Part shown: positions 7,990-16,602 of the stretch, one piece after another | How the letters are laid out: every line of letters begins with the position of its first letter | Numbering within the stretch: position 1 is the first letter of the stretch | Assembly (NCBI RefSeq): GCF_003253745.1 | Contig: NZ_MZXV01000051.1 | Coordinates: 364,774 to 428,773, forward strand | Source of the DNA: Mesorhizobium kowhaii | Lineage (GTDB): Bacteria > Pseudomonadota > Alphaproteobacteria > Rhizobiales > Rhizobiaceae | DNA: 64,000 nt | Direction of reading: 5' to 3' | Notes under the pieces: generated by a model | The model's input: only the letters and a program-made list of their open reading frames with translations | The model's database searches: none | What the model was told of the DNA's origin: nothing | Translations under genes and position numbers: made by a program

Positions 7990-8472
7990 ATGGCTATGAG
8001 AAGCTCTGACTATGCCCCCCTTTATCGCTCCACGGTCGGCTTTGACCGTCTCATTGACATGCTCGACAACAGCGTGCGCTCGGACTGGCCGCCCTATAAT
8101 ATCGAGAAGACCGGCGACAATGACTACCGGATAACCATGGCCATCGCCGGGTTCAGCCCTGACGAAGTCGAGCTTACCCAGCACGGGCCGGAACTGATCG
8201 TGGTCGGCCAAAAGCAGGCCGACGAGAGCGATCGGCAGATTCTGCACCGCGGCATGGCGACCCGCAACTTCAAGCAGGTCTTCAAATTGGCGGATTATGT
8301 GAAAGTCGCGAAAGCCACTCTCGAGAGCGGCCTGCTGTCTGTGGATCTCGTCCGGGAGATCCCCGACGAATTGAAGCCTCGTCGCATTGGTCTCGAGTCG
8401 TCGAGCAATGCAGCCCCGTCTCAGCAACAGCAGATCAGCCAGGATACGCAGCGGCAGCGCAAGGTCGCCTGA
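7990..8472 (+). CDS. Small heat shock protein, Hsp20 family
   Basis: 160 aa. An alpha-crystallin domain occupies residues about 30-135 (PPYNIEKTGDNDYRITMAIA, GFSPDEVEL, then VGQKQADES and HRGMATRNFKQVFKLADYV), typical of class A rhizobial IbpA/HspH chaperones that hold unfolding proteins in the cytoplasm for refolding by DnaK. The usual C-terminal I-x-I anchoring motif is weak (IGLESS), replaced by a Gln-rich tail. ATG 7990 has an ideal GGAGGAT site that may be masked by an RNA thermometer. The next gene follows after a hairpin and may be cotranscribed. Confidence 0.92.
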   Translation: MAMRSSDYAPLYRSTVGFDRLIDMLDNSVRSDWPPYNIEKTGDNDYRITMAIAGFSPDEVELTQHGPELIVVGQKQADESDRQILHRGMATRNFKQVFKLADYVKVAKATLESGLLSVDLVREIPDELKPRRIGLESSSNAAPSQQQQISQDTQRQRKVA

Positions 8473-8502
8473 CTGCTCGGAAGATGCGCAAACTGCGGTC
8501 CC

Positions 8503-8525
8503 GCCTCCCGGCCCAGCCGGGAGGC
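8503..8525 (+). terminator. Hairpin between hsp20 and the next gene
   Basis: Perfect 10-bp stem GCCTCCCGGC (8503-8512) / 8516-8525 with a 3-base loop. No T-run; more likely an mRNA-stability or attenuating hairpin between cotranscribed genes than a full stop. Confidence 0.5.
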
Positions 8526-8545
8526 ACAGATTGCGGAGAATGGAG

Positions 8546-8992
8546 ATGACAACCGGATTCGAATTCTTATCAAAGCGGAAATGCAAGACTGCTCCACAAG
8601 GGATTACTCATCCCGCTGATGTCGTGGGCCTCCCCGAACTGAGTGTCGAAGAGAAGCGTGCACTTTTGGCTTCCTGGGCATCCGACGCATGCAAGGTTCC
8701 CGGCATACCTCTGCTGCGTCAGTGGGATGACGGAACGATAGCAACGATCGACGACATCCTGCGCGCTCTGAAGGCGCTGGACGGCGCATCGGAAGACAAC
8801 GGCCAAAATCGGAAGCTCACGCTGTGGGGAACGCCTTATAGTCGGCGACGTCAAAGGACGTGGTCCCCTTGGCCGCATCGCCGTCGGCGTGATGACGATG
8901 ATGATCCTCCACCCTGTCCGGCGTATGGCGCAATCTCGCCAACAAGAGGAGGTGGTGGGGTGACCGCATGCCCAGAGCCGGCATTGATCTGA
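8546..8992 (+). CDS. Conserved hypothetical protein behind hsp20
   Basis: 148 aa. The first 80 residues hold the recognisable pattern LPELSVEEKRALLASWASDA, a short loop, then a helix DDILRALKALDG, seen in small rhizobial stress-associated proteins of unknown function. The rest is Arg-rich then Asp/Pro-rich (DDDDDPPPCP) and ends in a less plausible tail, so a frameshift near the end is possible. ATG 8546 is chosen because GGAG lies eight bases upstream; ATG 8540 would be too close. Position suggests induction together with Hsp20. Confidence 0.65.
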   Translation: MTTGFEFLSKRKCKTAPQGITHPADVVGLPELSVEEKRALLASWASDACKVPGIPLLRQWDDGTIATIDDILRALKALDGASEDNGQNRKLTLWGTPYSRRRQRTWSPWPHRRRRDDDDDPPPCPAYGAISPTRGGGGVTACPEPALI

Positions 8993-9141
8993 TGGGTGTG
9001 GGCCACCGAGGGGTTGTGATGCGTTCGCCTTCCATTTGCCCCGGTTCTTGGAACTTTAGCTGGCGCTAAGAGTTCTAGGGACGGCAGATAACGACCCCTC
9101 GCTATCTGCTGAGATCGGTTTCGCAAACTCGATCGGAGCCA

Positions 9142-9170
9142 GCGCTCTGCGCCAGAGGCGCGGGCTTTTT
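9142..9170 (+). terminator. Probable intrinsic terminator
   Basis: GCGCTCT (9142-9148) pairs with AGAGGCGC (9154-9161, one bulge), followed by GGGCTTTTT. Lies 150 bases after the preceding gene on the + strand. Confidence 0.45.
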
Positions 9171-9605
9171 AACAGTCTTCCTCAAGGGCGATTCTAAAAC
9201 GTGTACCCTTCAATACAGGCTCCGTTTCATGCAGAGGCCCGCTTCGGCGGTGGCCGAGACGGGCTGTCCGTCGTTTCCAGTCTGGGGAACGAACACTCGA
9301 CGGACGACTAACTTTGAATGATCGAGAAGGTTCCTCTTCTGGTCGATTTGCAAAAGACGGCGTAGCCATGCGGGTTTGGAGCCTTTGGCGCGTACAGGCC
9401 GGTCAAGGGTCTTGAGGGTCAGTCGCGAAATCCTCTCTACCGTCGAGGGGAGCGAGCCTCAGGTGTCTGCATTTGGAGGCAACCTAGTGCTGGCGCGTTC
9501 CGGTGTTTTGCTGGGTCTGGCCTCACTCTAGATTGCCGACGGCCCATTAACGTCTCATATTCGGCGCATCGTACTAGCATCGTAGCATTGCGATAGGACG
9601 AGTAA
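9171..9605. other. No gene seen
   Basis: 435 bases upstream of the cyclopropane synthase gene. Only short frames without ribosome sites; no clear promoter boxes. Confidence 0.45.
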
Positions 9606-10883
9606 ATGCCAAGGGACGCCGCGACCAGAGCCGCACGGATCGTTCGTACGGTTGTCGAAACGCTGAAGCCGGGTTTCGCGGTCAGGCTGTGGACCGGCGA
9701 GCGGATCGGCCCGGCCACCGGCCCGGTGCTCACCATCAACGATCAGGACATCGTCTGGCAGGTGATCCGCCGGCCCGCTTTCTCGACGCTTGTCGAGATG
9801 TGGATCTCCAAGGCGGTCGACGTCGAAGACGGATCGCTGTTCGATTTCTATGCCTTGCCGTCGCAAGGCAAGCTCAGGACGAAGCTCAAGTCATTGCCGA
9901 AACTGGCGATCCTGCGCGACCTGCCGGCCGTGCTGTTTTCGAGGAAACAGATGACGGCGCGCGCCGATCTCTCCGGGCGCAACCCATTCGTCAGCGGCTC
10001 GAGCCAGGAGGCGATCCAGCATCACTACGACATTTCGAATGCCTTCTACCGGCTCTTCCTCGACGAGAGGATGGTCTACAGTTGCGGCTACTTCAAGGAT
10101 TTCGCCAACAGCATCGACCAGGCGCAGGTCGACAAGCTCGACCACATCTGCCGCAAGCTGCGGCTGAAGCCCGGCGAAAGGTTGCTCGACATCGGCTGCG
10201 GCTGGGGAGCCATGCTCATCCATGCCGCAAAGAATTACGGCGTCGTCGGCCACGGCGTCTCGCTATCGGAAGCGCAGACCAAACTCGCCCGCGAGCGCAT
10301 CCGCGCCGAGGGGCTGGAGGACCGCATTACCATCGAGATCAAATCCTATGCCGAACTCTCCGGCTCGTTCGACAAGATATCGTCGATCGGCATGTTCGAG
10401 CATCTCGGCCTCGCCAATCACGCGGCCTATTTCTCGACTGTCCACCGCCTGCTGGAGCCCGGCGGCATCTACCTGCATCACGCCATCACCAGGCGCAGCA
10501 AGGGCGACATGAAGAAGACCTTACGCAAGGGTCCGGAATTCAAGGCGCTGATCAGATACATCTTCCCGGGCGGCGAGCTCGACACGATCGGCATGACGCT
10601 CGGCAATTTCGAGGCGCATGGCTTCCTCGTCTACGACGTCGAGAATCTGCGCGAGCACTATGCCCGCACCTGCCGGCTGTGGGCCGAGCGCCTGCATGCA
10701 CGGTTCGACGAAGCCATTGCCGAAGTCGGCGAGGCCAAGGCGCGGCTGTGGCTGCTTTATCTCACCGGTTGCTCGATCACCTTCGAGCGCGCCTCGGCAC
10801 AGATTTTCCAGACCGTCGTCACCAAGCGCGCGCGGGGTTCAAGCGGCCTGCCGCCCACACGGGCCGACATTTATAGACGCTGA
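9606..10883 (+). CDS. cfa: Cyclopropane-fatty-acyl-phospholipid synthase
   Basis: 425 aa. Transfers a methylene group from S-adenosylmethionine to cis double bonds of membrane phospholipid acyl chains, making cyclopropane fatty acids that stabilise membranes under acid or stationary stress. Seen: N-terminal domain (1 to about 130), the QHHYDISNAFYRLFLDERM motif at about 138-157, the SAM-binding glycine motif LDIGCGWGAMLIHAA near 196, an EHLG segment, and a C-terminal YLTGCSITFERASAQIFQ. Length fits the family. ATG 9606 is used; the site is weak. Stands alone, with a LolA relic convergent downstream. Rhizobia usually have more than one copy. Confidence 0.93.
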   Translation: MPRDAATRAARIVRTVVETLKPGFAVRLWTGERIGPATGPVLTINDQDIVWQVIRRPAFSTLVEMWISKAVDVEDGSLFDFYALPSQGKLRTKLKSLPKLAILRDLPAVLFSRKQMTARADLSGRNPFVSGSSQEAIQHHYDISNAFYRLFLDERMVYSCGYFKDFANSIDQAQVDKLDHICRKLRLKPGERLLDIGCGWGAMLIHAAKNYGVVGHGVSLSEAQTKLARERIRAEGLEDRITIEIKSYAELSGSFDKISSIGMFEHLGLANHAAYFSTVHRLLEPGGIYLHHAITRRSKGDMKKTLRKGPEFKALIRYIFPGGELDTIGMTLGNFEAHGFLVYDVENLREHYARTCRLWAERLHARFDEAIAEVGEAKARLWLLYLTGCSITFERASAQIFQTVVTKRARGSSGLPPTRADIYRR

Positions 10884-11028
10884 GCCGCGGTTCTCGGCCA
10901 GCCACCAACGCGCATTCGCCCGCCTACGCTCCTTGCACCGCGGAGGCCTTCGGCATCGCGGGATCTCTGCAGGTTTCCTGGTCATTATGGCTGCGATTAG
11001 TGATCCGTGCGGAGTTCGAAGCACGATT

Positions 11029-11670
11029 TCAGCGCGACTTGGTGCTGGTATTGTACTCCCGGTTTGCTGCGTAATCGATAGTGAAGGTTCCTTCGGCAAC
11101 TGGAACGCCCAGTTTCACGTTGAAGATCGTTACCGTTGTAGTTAGTCCCCTCTCGTCGCGGAGGCTCCATTTGCGTAAATCGAGCGATTTCCTGTCAAAC
11201 ATCATCGAAATATCCGAATTACCATAGGCTGATTTGTCAACCAGCTTGATAGTTATCAGATCGCCTTCTTCCTTGATGCTTTTGAGGCGTCTGCCAGAGA
11301 AGTCGACCTTGCTGTCGAGTAGCAGCTTGAGCGGCGTCTTCGAGAGCGACTAGAGCCGCGATGTCTTAAGTTTTTTATTATAGACGACCACCGATTTTCC
11401 GTCGGCTATTATGCTGACCCCTGATTGGCCTGCAAAATTGAATCGGATCTTGCCGGGGCGCTTGAGAAAAAACCTGCCACTGGTCTTCTCCCCCTTCGGG
11501 CCCGACTGAACGAAGTCGCCGGACATAGATTTTACGGATGAAAAGTGATCGGCGATCGTCTGGGCTGCGACGGGTGCTGCCGAAAGCGCGGGCCTAAGTC
11601 CGACGTCTATCGCAGCAGAGCTGAGAAGGACGAAGCAGAGAACGGGCAGTGGTTTGACTCTATAGGCCAT
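11029..11670 (-). pseudogene. LolA-family outer membrane lipoprotein carrier, interrupted by an in-frame stop
   Basis: A 213-residue LolA-like protein (signal peptide residues 1 to about 35, then SMSGDFVQSGPKG, SGRFFLKRPGKIRFNF, VYNKKLKTSRL) is cut by TAG at 11350-11352 after 106 residues. The same frame continues as SLSKTPLKLLLDSKVDFSG ... SIKEEGDLITIKL ... FDRKSLDLRKWSL to a normal stop at 11029, so the body is otherwise intact. In relatives the position of the stop is usually Tyr (DLYPLSQTPL), so one base change suffices. LolA shuttles lipoproteins across the periplasm; this is probably an accessory paralogue, since the main gene is needed for growth. Could also be a sequencing error. Confidence 0.85.
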
Positions 11671-11690
11671 CCAATCGTCCTAGCCAGGTT

Positions 11691-11720
11691 AGGCGCGTGA
11701 TCGCAACAGATCACGCGCCT
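11691..11720 (-). terminator. Hairpin terminator behind the glycine-zipper lipoprotein gene
   Basis: Perfect 12-bp stem: AGGCGCGTGATC (11691-11702) and its complement (11709-11720), 6-base loop. Lies just downstream of the stop of the minus-strand gene at 11727 and upstream of the LolA relic start. Confidence 0.65.
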
Positions 11721-11726
11721 TAGGTA

Positions 11727-11990
11727 TCAGTAGCCGTCCGGGCACCGGGCAATGTAAACGCGGCCATTACGATCGCGATACCGGCACTGGCCGGCCTCAC
11801 TGGCGTGCCCGATCACCGCACCGGCGATCGCGCCGACTGCACCACCAACGACAGCACCTTGTACCGGATCGCCGGCCACCGCGGCACCGACCGCGGCACC
11901 TCCCAAGCCGCCGACAGCAGCGCCTTGTTCGGTACGGGAACATGCCACGAGCGGAATGAGCAGGCTCAAAATGAGCAGTGCCTTTTTCAT
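11727..11990 (-). CDS. Glycine-zipper lipoprotein
   Basis: 87 aa. A lipoprotein signal peptide ends in the lipobox LVAC (Cys 17), so the mature protein should be lipid-anchored in the envelope. It is followed by a glycine-zipper helix pair (GGLGGAAVGAAVAG and GAVVGGAVGAIAGAVIG) like those of OmpA-associated SlyB/YMGG proteins, and a short CRYRDRNGRVYIARC tail with a Cys pair. Such proteins are often envelope-stress induced. ATG 11990 has a reasonable site. The neighbours (GlsB and PRC-barrel proteins) are stress genes too. Confidence 0.85.
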   Translation of the reverse strand: MKKALLILSLLIPLVACSRTEQGAAVGGLGGAAVGAAVAGDPVQGAVVGGAVGAIAGAVIGHASEAGQCRYRDRNGRVYIARCPDGY

Positions 11991-12120
11991 GGGTTCTCGC
12001 CTGAAGCCCTAATTGGCCGGAGCATAAATGCGCCAAGGGGTTTTTCGATCCATGGCCCTGTTGCCTTCATGGAACGGCTCGTCTCCGCTCCATGGGCGGA
12101 CTGCATAGGCTGAGGCACGC

Positions 12121-12147
12121 TGAGCCCTTCGTCGGGCGAAGGGCTCA
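12121..12147 (-). terminator. Hairpin terminator behind the GlsB-family gene
   Basis: Perfect 11-bp stem TGAGCCCTTCG (12121-12131) with 12137-12147, 5-base loop, 30 bases downstream of the stop of the minus-strand gene at 12177. Confidence 0.65.
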
Positions 12148-12176
12148 GGTTGAGTGTGACCGCAATAGTTCGCGGG

Positions 12177-12428
12177 TTAGCGTTTTATCGCTCGGGCCAC
12201 CGCAATCAAGATACACGCGCCGATGAAGCCGGCGACGAGATAGCCGAGCCAGCCGGCCAACGATATGCCAAGCACGCTAAGAATGAGGTTGGCGACAATA
12301 GCTCCCACGATTCCCAAAATGATGTTCATGACGACGCCCATGTTGCTTTTCATGAACATCTCGGCGAGCCATCCGGCAATACCGCCGATAATGATCGCTG
12401 CCAGCCAGCCGACGCCAGGATTCTGCAT
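12177..12428 (-). CDS. GlsB/YeaQ/YmgE family stress-response membrane protein
   Basis: 83-aa membrane protein with three hydrophobic segments. WLAAIIIGGIAGWLAEMFMK and a later NIILGIVGAIVANLIL are diagnostic of the transglycosylase-associated/YeaQ family, found in the general stress responses of many bacteria, with unknown molecular role. Start ATG 12428 (MQNPGVG) has an AAGGGGAAAA site. An EcfG-type promoter lies 41 bases upstream (12470-12494), divergent from that of the PRC-barrel gene. Confidence 0.92.
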   Translation of the reverse strand: MQNPGVGWLAAIIIGGIAGWLAEMFMKSNMGVVMNIILGIVGAIVANLILSVLGISLAGWLGYLVAGFIGACILIAVARAIKR

Positions 12429-12469
12429 AGTTTTCCCCTTTCCGCGAACCGCAATTGGTTCGACCGGGG

Positions 12470-12494
12470 AACGTCCAGGAGCCAACAAGGTTCC
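12470..12494 (-). promoter_or_regulatory. EcfG-type general stress promoter (GlsB-family gene)
   Basis: On the minus strand GGAAC (12494-12490), 16-base spacer, CGTT (12473-12470): exact match to the alphaproteobacterial EcfG (general stress sigma) consensus, 41 bases before the ATG. Confidence 0.8.
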
Positions 12495-12642
12495 CGCGAT
12501 ACAGGTGCCGTGCGAGCTCGAAAAAATGCGGAATCGCGGCAGTTTAATTGACTCTACGTGGCGCTTCGCATGCCGACAAACACCGCTGTCGATTAACGCG
12601 ACTGACCGGTCAGCCCTCTCAGGCGACTTCCGAATTCCAAGG

Positions 12643-12667
12643 GGAACTTCGCATCGTGCGGCCCGTT
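12643..12667 (+). promoter_or_regulatory. EcfG-type general stress promoter (PRC-barrel gene)
   Basis: GGAAC (12643-12647), 16-base spacer, CGTT (12664-12667). Back to back with the GlsB promoter; 92 bases before the PRC-barrel start. Confidence 0.8.
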
Positions 12668-12759
12668 GTGAGGTGGCAAACTGTGCCGCGCTCAGCCTCC
12701 CTGCAACGGTTCGGCCGAACGCGGCGTGCATCAACACTAACGCACAAAGGAAACGTACC

Positions 12760-13629
12760 ATGATCAGCAAACTTTTGGCTACCACCGCAATAGCAACCCT
12801 GCTGTCGTCTGGCCTGTGGGTATCAGGGGCCGCCGCTGAAGATGCCACCAAACCTGCCACCGCTACGACCACTGCGGCGACGGCGCCGGCGGCCGTTGCA
12901 GACGGCAGCCTCGTCACCAAGATCATAGGCGCCGACGTCTATGATAGTGCCGCAGACGATGCCGCGAAGATCGGCGATGTGAAAGACATCGTCCTCTCCA
13001 AGGACGGCAAAGCCAAGTACATTATCATCGGCGTAGGCGGATTCTTGGGCCTGGGGGAAAAGAACGTCGCCTACGATTTCAGCAAGGCCGAGTGGGTCGA
13101 GAAGAAGGGTGATCGCTGGCTGGTCGCGAAGACCACCAAGGAAGACCTTCAAGCGCAACAGGATTTTGACCTGAAGGTCTACGACACGGCAGCGACCTCG
13201 AACACCAATGATGTCGCAGCTACCGCGGCCAACAATGAAGCGGCCCCAGCCACGACGGACAACACGGCCACCGCGGCAATCGACAAGGCTTCGCTGACCG
13301 AGATGCCGATGGACAAAATCAGCACCAAGGACTTCATCGGCACCACGGTCTACGGCGCCGACGATGCAAAAGTCGGCGAGATCGGAGACGTCGTCCTGAG
13401 CGGCGATAAAAAGGTCGATGCCGTCGTCGTCGACGTGGGCGGATTCCTCGGCATGGGCGAAAAGCCGGTGGCTATTGGCCTGGAGAAATTGAAGTTCCTG
13501 TCCAACAAGGACGGAAACCGGTACCTCTACACCAATTTCACCAAGGCTCAGCTTGAAGCGCAGACTGCATATGACAAGGGCACCTACGCGCAGAATCGCG
13601 ACAAGCAGCGGATCGTTGTTGGCCAATAG
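12760..13629 (+). CDS. Exported protein with two PRC-barrel domains
   Basis: 289 aa. Signal peptide (MISKLLATTAIATLLSSGLW, cleaved after AAA at about 26). Two PRC-barrels follow: residues about 48-125 (IGADVYDSAADDAAKIGDV ... YIIIGVGGFLGLGEKNVAYD) and about 190-265 (IGTTVYGADDAKVGEIGDV ... VVVDVGGFLGMGEKPVAIG), joined by an Ala/Thr-rich linker. The repeated GGFLGxGEK signature shows internal duplication. These periplasmic proteins are common in Rhizobiales stress regulons; the ligand is unknown. ATG 12760 has an AAAGGAAA site; an EcfG promoter lies upstream and a strong hairpin follows. Confidence 0.9.
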   Translation: MISKLLATTAIATLLSSGLWVSGAAAEDATKPATATTTAATAPAAVADGSLVTKIIGADVYDSAADDAAKIGDVKDIVLSKDGKAKYIIIGVGGFLGLGEKNVAYDFSKAEWVEKKGDRWLVAKTTKEDLQAQQDFDLKVYDTAATSNTNDVAATAANNEAAPATTDNTATAAIDKASLTEMPMDKISTKDFIGTTVYGADDAKVGEIGDVVLSGDKKVDAVVVDVGGFLGMGEKPVAIGLEKLKFLSNKDGNRYLYTNFTKAQLEAQTAYDKGTYAQNRDKQRIVVGQ

Positions 13630-13636
13630 ACCCAGC

Positions 13637-13665
13637 GTGGCCCGCGCTGTTTAGGCGCGGGCCAC
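13637..13665 (+). terminator. Hairpin terminator behind the PRC-barrel gene
   Basis: Perfect 11-bp stem GTGGCCCGCGC (13637-13647) with 13655-13665, 7-base loop, seven bases after the stop codon; followed by ACTGTTT. Confidence 0.75.
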
Positions 13666-13913
13666 ACTGTTTCGATCGTGTATGCGCGATCTGACAATCC
13701 CGGTTGATCACTAGAGGAGATCACCTCGATCTGCCGATCGGGTGAACAGCGTAGCACGTTCAAGTTCTTATCGGTTGCACGCAAGGATTTTGGCGATAGC
13801 CATCCTCCTTAAGGCCGCAAACTCGGGGTCAGCGTGAAATGGTAGCCGTAATTGAGATGCCGTAGCGGCGTTTCAAGCGCGGTTGCGTTTGCTAGAACGC
13901 GGCCTGCGGCTTT

Positions 13914-15705
13914 CTATATTCCATTGGCAACAGAGGCTTCCACGGCAGCCAGCGGCGCTTGCAGCGTCCAGGTAACCCCATGCGCGCCGTACTCGAGATT
14001 TCCATGCCCACCAACCGCCGTGGGCGCAACCCGCTTCAGCACCACGGTTCCAAACCCGCCATGTCCGATAGTCTGAATTTGCGGACCATCTGTTTCGGCC
14101 CAGGTGAGGTGAAACAGCCTTGAAGCACCGGAACCAGTGGTGTTCCATGTAACCGAGATCTCGCCGGCATCGCCTGACAGCACGCCGTACTTGGCCGAGT
14201 TGGTCGCGAGTTCGTGGAAGGCGATCCCGAGATATTGCACCGCATTGGGACTGAGGTCCAAGGATGGGCCGGCCATGGCGATAACCTCCCCCCGTGGGAA
14301 AGGCTTAGCTTGGGCTACCAACAGGTCATTGATTGTAGCTCCCTTCCAGTCGGCTGATACCAGCAGGTCGTGGGATCGCGACAGCGCCATGATGCGCTCG
14401 CGCACCTGGCGTTCAAACTTGTCAGGCGTCTCCGATCGTTTGTTGGTCTCGCGGATCATCGACAGGATGACCGAGTACTGGTTCTTCACCCGGTGGTTGA
14501 CCTCGCGCATCAGCATGCGAATACGTTGTTCGCTTTCCCTAGCCGACGTGATGTCACGAGCAATCTTTGATGCGCCGACGATCTGTCCCGTTGCGCTGCG
14601 CACAGGCGATATTGTCAGCGAGACCGGAACCAAGCTGCCATCCTTGCGCTGGCGGATGGTTTCGTACGTTTCGACCCGCTCGCCGCGACGGATGCGTTCG
14701 AGGATGCGGGGTTCCTCGTCCTGGTGGTCGTCGGGGATCAGCATGGTCACCGACCGACCGATCGCTTCGTCGGCGCTGTAGCCGAACAACCGTTCGGCGC
14801 CGTGGTTCCAGCTTTTGATGATCGTGTTCAAACCCTTACTGACAATCGCGTCGAACGAGGATTCCACAATTGCTGACAGATGCTGCCTTGCCTCTTCGGC
14901 ACCCTGGCGGTCCGTCAGGTCCAGCAGCATGTTCACGCCACCAATCAGATTGCCGTGCTCATCCCGCAGCGGTGTGGGGTAGGGCAGGAACGGAAAGAAG
15001 GATCCGTCCGGACGGCGCGCTATGGCTTCCTGGTTGCGGACCGGCCGGTTTTCCTTGAGCGCGATGGCCATCGGGCACTCGTCATGCGGCAATTCCTTGC
15101 CGTCGGGAGTGAACAGCTTGAACGTGACGCACCATTGTCCTTGCCGACTTTTGGCTCCGTGCCCGCAAGATCGGCGGCAGCGCGGTTGTAGTAGGTGATC
15201 GTCCCGTGCCGATCGGTCGTATAGATGGCGACCGGAAGGCCGTCGAGGATCTGGTGATAGGTGCTGCCCTGCTGTCGTAACTCCATGCGTGTCCGCTCCA
15301 GGTCGGTAACATCGACCGTGAAGCACCTAGTGTTGATCAGCTTTCCGTCCCGAAAATGGCCGCTCGACGTGATTTCGACATGCTTGATCGATCCGTTACA
15401 GGTCTCAATCGCGCCGGATATCGCGTGATCTTCTCACCGCGGGTCAGCCGTGCCAGAATGTCATCGATCACGTCCCGGTCGGGATAGAATCCGGCAATGT
15501 GGCGGCCGACATATTTTTCTGCACTAAACCCGAGAAGGTCAAGCTCAGCCTCATTTGCGTGAAGGATGACGCCATCCGCGCTTACCAGATGGAGCGCGAC
15601 GGCCCCGTTCTCGAAGAAATCCTGATAATCGAAGGCCCGACTATCCTCACTGGACAGTTCCGGACTCTTGAAGGCGACAACGTTCGCCTGCGTTACCTCA
15701 TCCAT
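13914..15705 (-). pseudogene. HWE-family PAS sensor histidine kinase, two frameshifts
   Basis: Read from ATG 15705 the product starts as a PAS domain (AFDYQDFFENGAVALHLVSA ... NEAELDLLGFSAEKYVG), shifts frame near 15400 into VEITSSGHFRDGKLINTRCF and a second PAS (QILDGLPVAIYTTDRHGTIT), shifts again near 15150, then runs intact: a third PAS (AIVESSFDAIVSKGLNTI), the phospho-acceptor box MREVNHRVKNQYSVILSM, the ATP-binding N box FHELATNSAKYGVLSGD and a terminal HGGFGTVVLKRVAP. All three frames are used, and each shift fits a 1-base deletion. HWE kinases sense light, oxygen or general stress. As sequenced it cannot make a full kinase, though the last part is a clean 390-residue frame. Sequencing error is a real alternative. 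Confidence 0.8.
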
Positions 15706-15846
15706 CCGAGTCCCCGATCGCGACTTAACCGACCTAAATGTGGTTCGTGGCAATTCGTTCCACAACAGTCGTCGATGGTTTGCACGACTCCAGTGGCCGT
15801 CGTTCGTGGGAGTGCGGAGGACTTTCCGTCATCCCAGCAAAAGCGA

Positions 15847-16152
15847 TTAGTCGGGCCAATCTCTGGACGGTGGGGATTTTGACTTTCGCCTCTTTCCGTG
15901 CGCGATTATCGAGGCGATGTCGACCGTGACCAGACCGCCAACCTTCACGGTCACCTTGCCATCTTGGTCATCGACGCGGATGACATACCCTACGATACTA
16001 ACCTTGTCGCCGGACCTTTTCTTCTTGGGAGCATCGATCGCAAAGGGGAAGTTATAGGTCGGAATACTGACGCTGGCGCGGCCGCTTGGCAGCACCTTTA
16101 TGATGGTGGCTGTCAACGTAATCTCTTCACCGATCTCTATGTCCCACGCCAT
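15847..16152 (-). CDS. Small beta-rich hypothetical protein, paralogue A
   Basis: 101 aa from ATG 16152 (MAWDIEIGEEITLTATIIKV). Alternating hydrophobic residues and the pattern GDKVSIVGYVIRVDDQDGKV then VTVKVGGLVTVDI suggest a small OB-like or SH3-like barrel; family unnamed. A paralogue lies at 55489-55794 (MAREINIGDRVAIFATV ... VTVQVLGRVTVE). There is no Shine-Dalgarno site; instead a promoter shared by both copies would start transcription at the ATG itself. Confidence 0.7.
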   Translation of the reverse strand: MAWDIEIGEEITLTATIIKVLPSGRASVSIPTYNFPFAIDAPKKKRSGDKVSIVGYVIRVDDQDGKVTVKVGGLVTVDIASIIAHGKRRKSKSPPSRDWPD

Positions 16153-16158
16153 GAATAT

Positions 16159-16187
16159 GACTCTGGAGCGGTCAGGTCGGTCGTCAA
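16159..16187 (-). promoter_or_regulatory. Promoter giving a probable leaderless mRNA
   Basis: Minus strand TTGACG (16187-16182), 17-base spacer, AGAGTC (16164-16159), then six bases to ATG 16152. The same layout and the CCGCTCCAGA core occur before the paralogue at 55794. Confidence 0.45.
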
Positions 16188-16289
16188 GCGAAATTTTGAT
16201 TGAAGATAACAACGAAACCGCTGCGTCACGCGTCTACGGTAATGGCGCACTGACTGCCGGTCTATATCGGCCGTATAGTCGCAGCGGGC

Positions 16290-16456
16290 CGACGGCTGCC
16301 TTGATTGTGCAGGCGCAGCTGGCCGAGACGTTCGGGCAGCTTTACCGGCGTCGGCAAGCCGGGCGAGGGCTTGGCGATCGATTATCAGGTGATCGTCGAG
16401 ATCCGTTCATTCGACCTGGGTACGCATCCTGAACGACCGGAATGGCCGGCATCTTG
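16290..16456 (+). pseudogene. Fragment of a PqiC-like ABC-transport auxiliary lipoprotein (copy 2)
   Basis: The DNA matches 22921-23130 (CTGATCGTGCAGGCGC..., the LIVQARLAETF region, then GKPGEGLAIDYQV-IEIRSF and RILNDRNG) with several internal deletions that break the frame. Clearly a relic of the same gene as the larger fragment at 22735-23265. PqiC-type lipoproteins work with MlaD/PqiB-like lipid transport systems, none of which is seen here. Confidence 0.7.
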
Positions 16457-16602
16457 GTGACCATCTTTCGTTTACGCGATCATGTGTCTAATCCTTTTGA
16501 ACGCAAAAGCACCAGCGCAAAATATTCGTTCATTGGTTCGAACTCTTAGGAAGTGCTTTTACTAGCGAGAGGAACTTGGAAAATACATTGACGTTGTGAC
16601 TG

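Noticed and set aside
9689..10876. 395-aa plus-strand frame inside the cyclopropane synthase gene
   Set aside because: Out-of-frame shadow of cfa, whose own frame holds all family motifs; the shadow is Arg/His-rich nonsense.
12265..12759. In-frame upstream extension of the PRC-barrel gene
   Set aside because: It would run antisense through the GlsB gene and across two EcfG promoters; the signal peptide begins at ATG 12760.
12823..13626. 267-aa minus-strand frame opposite the PRC-barrel gene
   Set aside because: Long only because the plus-strand gene is GC-rich and repetitive; it has no domain.
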